A DNA stretch of 64,000 bases from Candidatus Gastranaerophilales bacterium. GTDB taxonomy: Bacteria > Cyanobacteriota > Vampirovibrionia > Gastranaerophilales > Gastranaerophilaceae. The position numbers were made by a program, and so were the translations under genes. The DNA lies in assembly GCA_944323395.1 (NCBI GenBank), contig CALUSI010000003.1, forward strand, positions 62,001 to 126,000. Direction: 5' to 3'. Each line of letters starts with the position of its first letter. Position 1 is the stretch's first letter. This document shows, one piece after another, positions 63,360-64,000 of this stretch. A model generated the notes under the pieces. It worked only from the letters and a program-made list of their open reading frames with translations. It had not been told where the DNA came from and did not search any database.

Positions 63360-64000
63360 ATGAAGAGTAATGATGACATATTTGCTAAAAATAAATTTTG
63401 GTTAGGTCTTTTTGTATTGACTTTCCTCTTTTTTATATTTTCTTATTGGAAAAATTCTGTTGGGTTATTTTTTGATATTCCATCTGTCTTCACAAGTGCA
63501 ATTTTTGAATTAGGAAACACAGAGGATGCTTATATTTTATATTGGCCTAATAGAGCAAGATTATTTAATAATGTATTAGTTTCTATACCATTTAATCTGA
63601 TTTTCTTTTTGATTAAAGATCAGCCGATTATATATTGGTTAAAATATTGGTCTGCTTCTTATTTTTTAATGCATTTTTTTGGTTTATTGATAATGTATTT
63701 ATCGGCAAGAAGAACGAAAAGATATGATATAGCGGTTGTTGGTTTTCTATTCTATTCTTTGTTATGTATACCAAATGCTATTTGGGCAATTAGGGAAATT
63801 CATATTGTTATACCTTTTTATTTTTCATTACTTGCGTATTTCCTTTCTCGAGAAAAATTTAAATTAATAGATATTCTTCCTATTAGTTTATTATCAATAT
63901 ATATGTTTGAATCGTTTGAAACTTCTGCTATTTTAGGGCTTATATTCTTCATATTTAGTAATCTATATATAGTGAATAAAGGTAAGAATGATGATTTGTG
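63360..64000 (+). CDS. multi-pass membrane protein, N-terminal part (runs off the edge)
   Basis: The frame from ATG 63360 stays open to the end of the window (213 residues). Membrane helices are evident at about 12-30, 70-90, 100-120, 128-146, 150-168 and 180-205, with loop motifs such as GNTEDAYILYWPNRARL and WAIREIHIV between them. The aromatic, long-helix composition recalls membrane-embedded glycosyltransferases or polysaccharide-assembly proteins, but no family can be named from this part. No strong Shine-Dalgarno. Confidence 0.7.
   Translation, partial: MKSNDDIFAKNKFWLGLFVLTFLFFIFSYWKNSVGLFFDIPSVFTSAIFELGNTEDAYILYWPNRARLFNNVLVSIPFNLIFFLIKDQPIIYWLKYWSASYFLMHFFGLLIMYLSARRTKRYDIAVVGFLFYSLLCIPNAIWAIREIHIVIPFYFSLLAYFLSREKFKLIDILPISLLSIYMFESFETSAILGLIFFIFSNLYIVNKGKNDDL

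Overview
The window is a strongly AT-rich bacterial chromosome segment from an anaerobic, fermentative organism with a two-membrane envelope. Evidence for anaerobic fermentation is two different [FeFe]-hydrogenases, a biotin-dependent oxaloacetate decarboxylase operon joined to an ATP-type PEP carboxykinase, and many oxygen-sensitive radical SAM enzymes. Evidence for the envelope is a TolC-family outer-membrane protein together with a secreted protein carrying three SLH domains. That combination fits the non-photosynthetic cyanobacterial sister group of animal guts (Vampirovibrionia/Melainabacteria, Gastranaerophilales). This is an inference; no 16S rRNA lies in the window.

Layout. 1-4738: a hydrogenase operon (end of a [2Fe-2S] protein, a sensory HydS-type hydrogenase with PAS domain, a SpoIIE/PP2C phosphatase, a NuoE-like [2Fe-2S] protein, a second group B-like hydrogenase). 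4823-9071: a hydrophobic/proline-rich protein, rpsU, an SLH protein, tRNA-Lys and tRNA-Leu, and a small secreted 15-residue-repeat protein. 9426-30690: an accessory island with eleven radical SAM proteins on alternating strands, mixed with a DegT aminotransferase, a fucosyltransferase-like protein, an SGNH hydrolase-like protein, a TupA-like ATP-grasp protein, a degenerate GT2, a PurD-like ATP-grasp ligase and a 55-residue acidic peptide gene. 30934-41309: a coiled-coil CHAP hydrolase, pckA, oadB, oadA, oadG and birA, a CheY-like receiver, and a divergent pair of polyprenyl-phosphate glycosyltransferase and YdjC-type deacetylase. 41306-50447: a large Asp-loop repeat protein, small unknown proteins, Hsp20, a TM1266-like small regulator with an FAD/NAD(P) disulfide oxidoreductase, an orphan twelfth radical SAM protein, CtpA and a Bcp-type peroxiredoxin. 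50973-64000: envelope and housekeeping genes (AMIN-like protein, STAS protein, rsmI, a helicase-nuclease, TolC, a CDF-CBS-CorC fusion, era, pyrG, gatC), with tRNA-Pro preceded by a 130-bp perfect tandem repeat that copies the tRNA 3' end.

How the genes may work together. PckA and OadABG would interconvert PEP, oxaloacetate and pyruvate while pumping Na+, and BirA in the same operon would biotinylate OadA. The hydrogenases dispose of or sense H2. The island looks like a surface-glycan or specialised-metabolite locus whose tailoring is done by radical chemistry. Five of its radical SAM proteins plus the orphan form one paralogous family of about 550-600 residues with a CX4CX2C cluster motif in place of the usual CX3CX2C. 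One member directly follows the small acidic peptide gene, which sits behind its own extended -10 promoter. That peptide-enzyme pair, with the PurD-like ligase next to it, is the best candidate here for an undescribed system. No substrate can be assigned from sequence alone.
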